NCBI RefSeq assembly: GCF_002775205.1
Contig: NC_036443.1
Location: 16,902,373-16,966,372 of the forward strand
Direction of reading: 5' to 3'
Source of the DNA: Xiphophorus maculatus
Taxonomy: Eukaryota > Chordata > Actinopteri > Cyprinodontiformes > Poeciliidae
DNA: 64,000 nt
A program made the translations under genes and the position numbers. Below are positions 61,601-64,000 of this stretch, in pieces; position 1 is the first letter of the stretch, and each line of letters opens with the position of its first letter. The notes below the pieces were generated by a model. That model had not been told where the DNA came from and did no database searches. It was given only the letters and a program-made list of their open reading frames with translations.

Positions 61601-63384
61601 GATCTCAGAGTCCTCTTTATCATTCATGTATAAGAAAATTGTTTTATGCACTTTGCTGTAAGATGCTTAATTAAGCAGCATTCAAGACATTGAGAATACA
61701 TCTGTGGGGAGAGGGCGTAAATTACTAATGAGCTATCCCATCCCCAGGGTCTCCCTGTGTTATAGAAAAGAGAGGGAAGACACAAAAGAAAAAGAAGAGA
61801 TAGAAAGAAAAGACAGATCAGAGGCAGAGGAGGAAGGAGGGAGAAAGAGTTCTTCGTTAAAATGGCATTCATCACCACTCCTTGTGTCTTTGCCCACATC
61901 TACGAATTATTTTCTCCTTTTTGATACCTTCCTAAAAAAATTCTTCCTTTTTACAACTCTTGGTTCCATCTCCTCCTTTCGTCTTTGGGTATCTCTCACC
62001 TCCTTGTGTCTCAGTTGTGCCCTTCTCTCCCACTTCTTATTTATCTCTGTCATTAGACAGCTGCAGTGGCCTTTTGAAGCAGACAGGGAAGAGAATGAAG
62101 CAAGAATGGCTGTTTTTTCTTCTTCTTCTTCTTCCTTCAAACAGCCCTCTGGAGGCCAAACAGCCCAGTCCTGACATACACAGCCTGGCCTAATTTTATA
62201 CGCAAGTCTCCTCACCTGTTAGTTGGGGCATTTCCTCATAGCTACGCAGACACAACAGAGCCAAATTGTGGTACAGTTAGCTTGAAGTTTCATTGAGTTC
62301 AGCAGAAAAGTGCCTTAAGTGGGCTAGAATCTGGGCCAGCACACAAAAGCTAGGTTACAGATCAGGAAAATGACATAAAGGGCACAACTGAAACTGACAA
62401 AAATCCTCACACGTTACTGCACGTAATAGTTCTACTGACGAAAGATGAGATGAAGAAAGAAAAAAAAAAAACAGGAGCAAAAATATAATTAGGCATAAAC
62501 TCCATGGCAAGAATCTGCCACTTATTGCTTCCCTGTTATATATATATATATCATCAGGACTCATCGGTTGTTCTTTCTCCACCAGCCCCAGTTGCATTGC
62601 TCCTTATATAACACCCCAAGCTGTTGTTAAAGATGGAGCCCACAAGCTACTGCTTCATCACTCCTTCAACTGTGGCTCTCCTTCCGATCATAACCATGGC
62701 TGCCAAAGGTTCCACCTATCAACTACTGCTAGCCTATACCCCTGAACAGCCATACTTAGACGGCTGCAGCGCGATACTTTTTAATTGAAAACAATTATGA
62801 CAGAGCCATTCTGCTAGAGGAAATGGTTTGTGTAAAGGCACACAGATACAAGCAATTACATATCCTGGGAAAATGCCATTATCAGTATTCCAGATGGAGA
62901 ATATCTAGCGTCTCCTGTTTGTACTGGTGTTGCAGAATGCACGGATGGTTTTGAGATGGGAATACTTGAGAGCGTGCATACTATCAGGGGCAGTTTAGCA
63001 TCTGGTTGCAGTTCAGAAATGGTACAGGTGGGAGTGTCCGATTCTGAGTGTGAACACAAGACACAAGCAGCTCATTTAAAACTAATGACCACTACTGTGT
63101 TCTCGGAGCAGCACGAATTTATGTGGCTGCTAACAAAGAAACGTTTTGCTAATGAAGTAGCTACGTTTTCCTGGCTTATGCTAATAGTCATCAGATTTAA
63201 TTTGATAAAATCTAAATGTGCTCTTCTTTTTTTTCTAACCACATGGGAATCAAGGTGCAAGGATTAACAGCTATTAATGTTAGCGTTTAATTAACAGGTA
63301 TAATTGTTAAACAGGGTGCTACCGTAAATTCATTATTTAATATATGCAGGACATATACCTACACTTAAAGTCGCTTTATAACCT

Positions 63385-63520
63385 AACATCTATATTTTTG
63401 GATTGTGGAGGAAAACCAGAGAACCAAAATAAATTGCACACTTCCACAAGGAGAATATCTTTACATTGATATTTAAACCAGACACTGGGAGATCTAAGTG
63501 CAAACCTCAACACTGCCTTG
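63385..63520 (+). repeat. LINE-tail-like repeat fragment
   Basis: 'ttttggattgtggaggaaaaccagagaacc' and 'acacttccacaaggagaatat' match the distal part of the repeat whose proximal part is at 43.2 and 45.3 kb. Confidence 0.45.
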
Positions 63521-64000
63521 CAACTAAAATTCAGAGGACCTTATTGATGGACATTATTTGCAGTGTCTCCTCCCTCACAAGTTGGGTGTCATGGTGAGGA
63601 GACCTCCCAAAGCAGTAATCAGAGGCAAACTTTATGAGACACAAGAGATGTGTGATGTGAGTCATATCACATTTGTCAACCAAGAACATATTGGACTGAA
63701 CAGCTTTGTTTTATTTTTAAATATCTTGACAAATGGTGACTTCTCTATATTCCAGAAATATCACCATGCTGTCACTCTAGTCATAATAGCTATTTCCTGA
63801 CTTGGGTCTGGCAACATTAAATATTGAGCAAAAGCTGCAACACAACAGCGTAGTCCAAAGTATATTCACATGTTAAAATGGTTTAGTAAATTTTTCTACC
63901 CAAATCTAATTGAGGTTCTTAGGCAAAATTTGAAGATTGTTGTTCGCAGACATTATCTGTTCAATGTTATCCATTCAAACCTACTGAAGTGAGCCAATTT

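Larger units (their letters stand above)
52735..64000. other. Non-coding sequence to the window end
   Basis: About 11 kb, AT-rich, with no coding exon I can support on either strand. It may be intron 1 of the gene whose first exon seems to end at 52,734. It contains a (CA)n tract, a Tc1/mariner end (57.7 kb) and repeat scraps at 58.6 and 63.4 kb. The 156-codon + ORF at 61,704-62,174 crosses low-complexity AGA/TCT sequence and has no domain. Confidence 0.4.

Noticed and set aside
61704-62174. 156-codon + strand ORF
   Set aside because: Built on AGA/TCT-rich low-complexity tracts with Ser repeats. No recognisable fold, and overlapped by an equally long minus-strand ORF.

Overview
This is a eukaryotic, vertebrate window: intron-split genes with GT-AG boundaries, long AT-rich non-coding stretches, (TA)n, (CA)n and (CCATCT)n microsatellites, and many broken transposable elements of teleost type. 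The gene content (ngf, tspan2, a glutamate-carrier gene of the slc25a55 type, tshb) and the repeats point to a ray-finned fish, most likely a percomorph. The ngf gene carries a 22-residue insert like the one described for Xiphophorus neurotrophin-6, so a cyprinodontiform such as a poeciliid is plausible but not proven.

Layout. 0-12.5 kb holds no gene I can support: a decayed RNase-H-bearing LINE 3' end (about 0.7-1.8 kb), a hAT-like fragment and other degraded repeats. 12.58-13.44 kb is the single coding exon of ngf (+). 13.4-20.3 kb is intergenic, with an internally deleted L2-like LINE (15.7-17.8 kb) and a second reverse-transcriptase scrap. 20.54-34.31 kb is tspan2 (+), eight coding exons, 212 aa, with 8.8-kb and 3.9-kb introns full of Tc1/mariner debris. 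38.89-41.10 kb is a nine-exon mitochondrial carrier gene (-), 333 aa. 42.83-43.79 kb is the coding part of a thyrotropin-beta gene (-), 148 aa, with a TATA-type promoter near 44.15 kb. 44.2-64 kb has no coding exon I can support. It holds an apparent 5' non-coding first exon ending in a splice donor at 52,734 (+), which suggests that a further gene starts here and has its coding exons beyond the window.

The genes are independent units, not an operon. NGF is a secreted trophic factor, TSPAN2 a membrane scaffold of the nervous system, the carrier a mitochondrial inner-membrane transporter, and TSHB the specific subunit of a pituitary hormone. Their grouping (NGF, TSPAN2 and TSHB are neighbours on human 1p13) is conserved vertebrate synteny, and it supports the gene calls. 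All exon joins below were read by eye; tspan2 (639 nt), the carrier (1002 nt) and tshb (447 nt) each close in frame.

The items most worth a second look are the 22-residue insert in ngf, the cysteine- and sequon-rich tshb, a GC-AG intron in the carrier, a MITE nested with a 10-bp target duplication inside a tRNA-derived sequence, a perfect 23-bp hairpin in tspan2 intron 1, and the orphan first exon at 52.5 kb.
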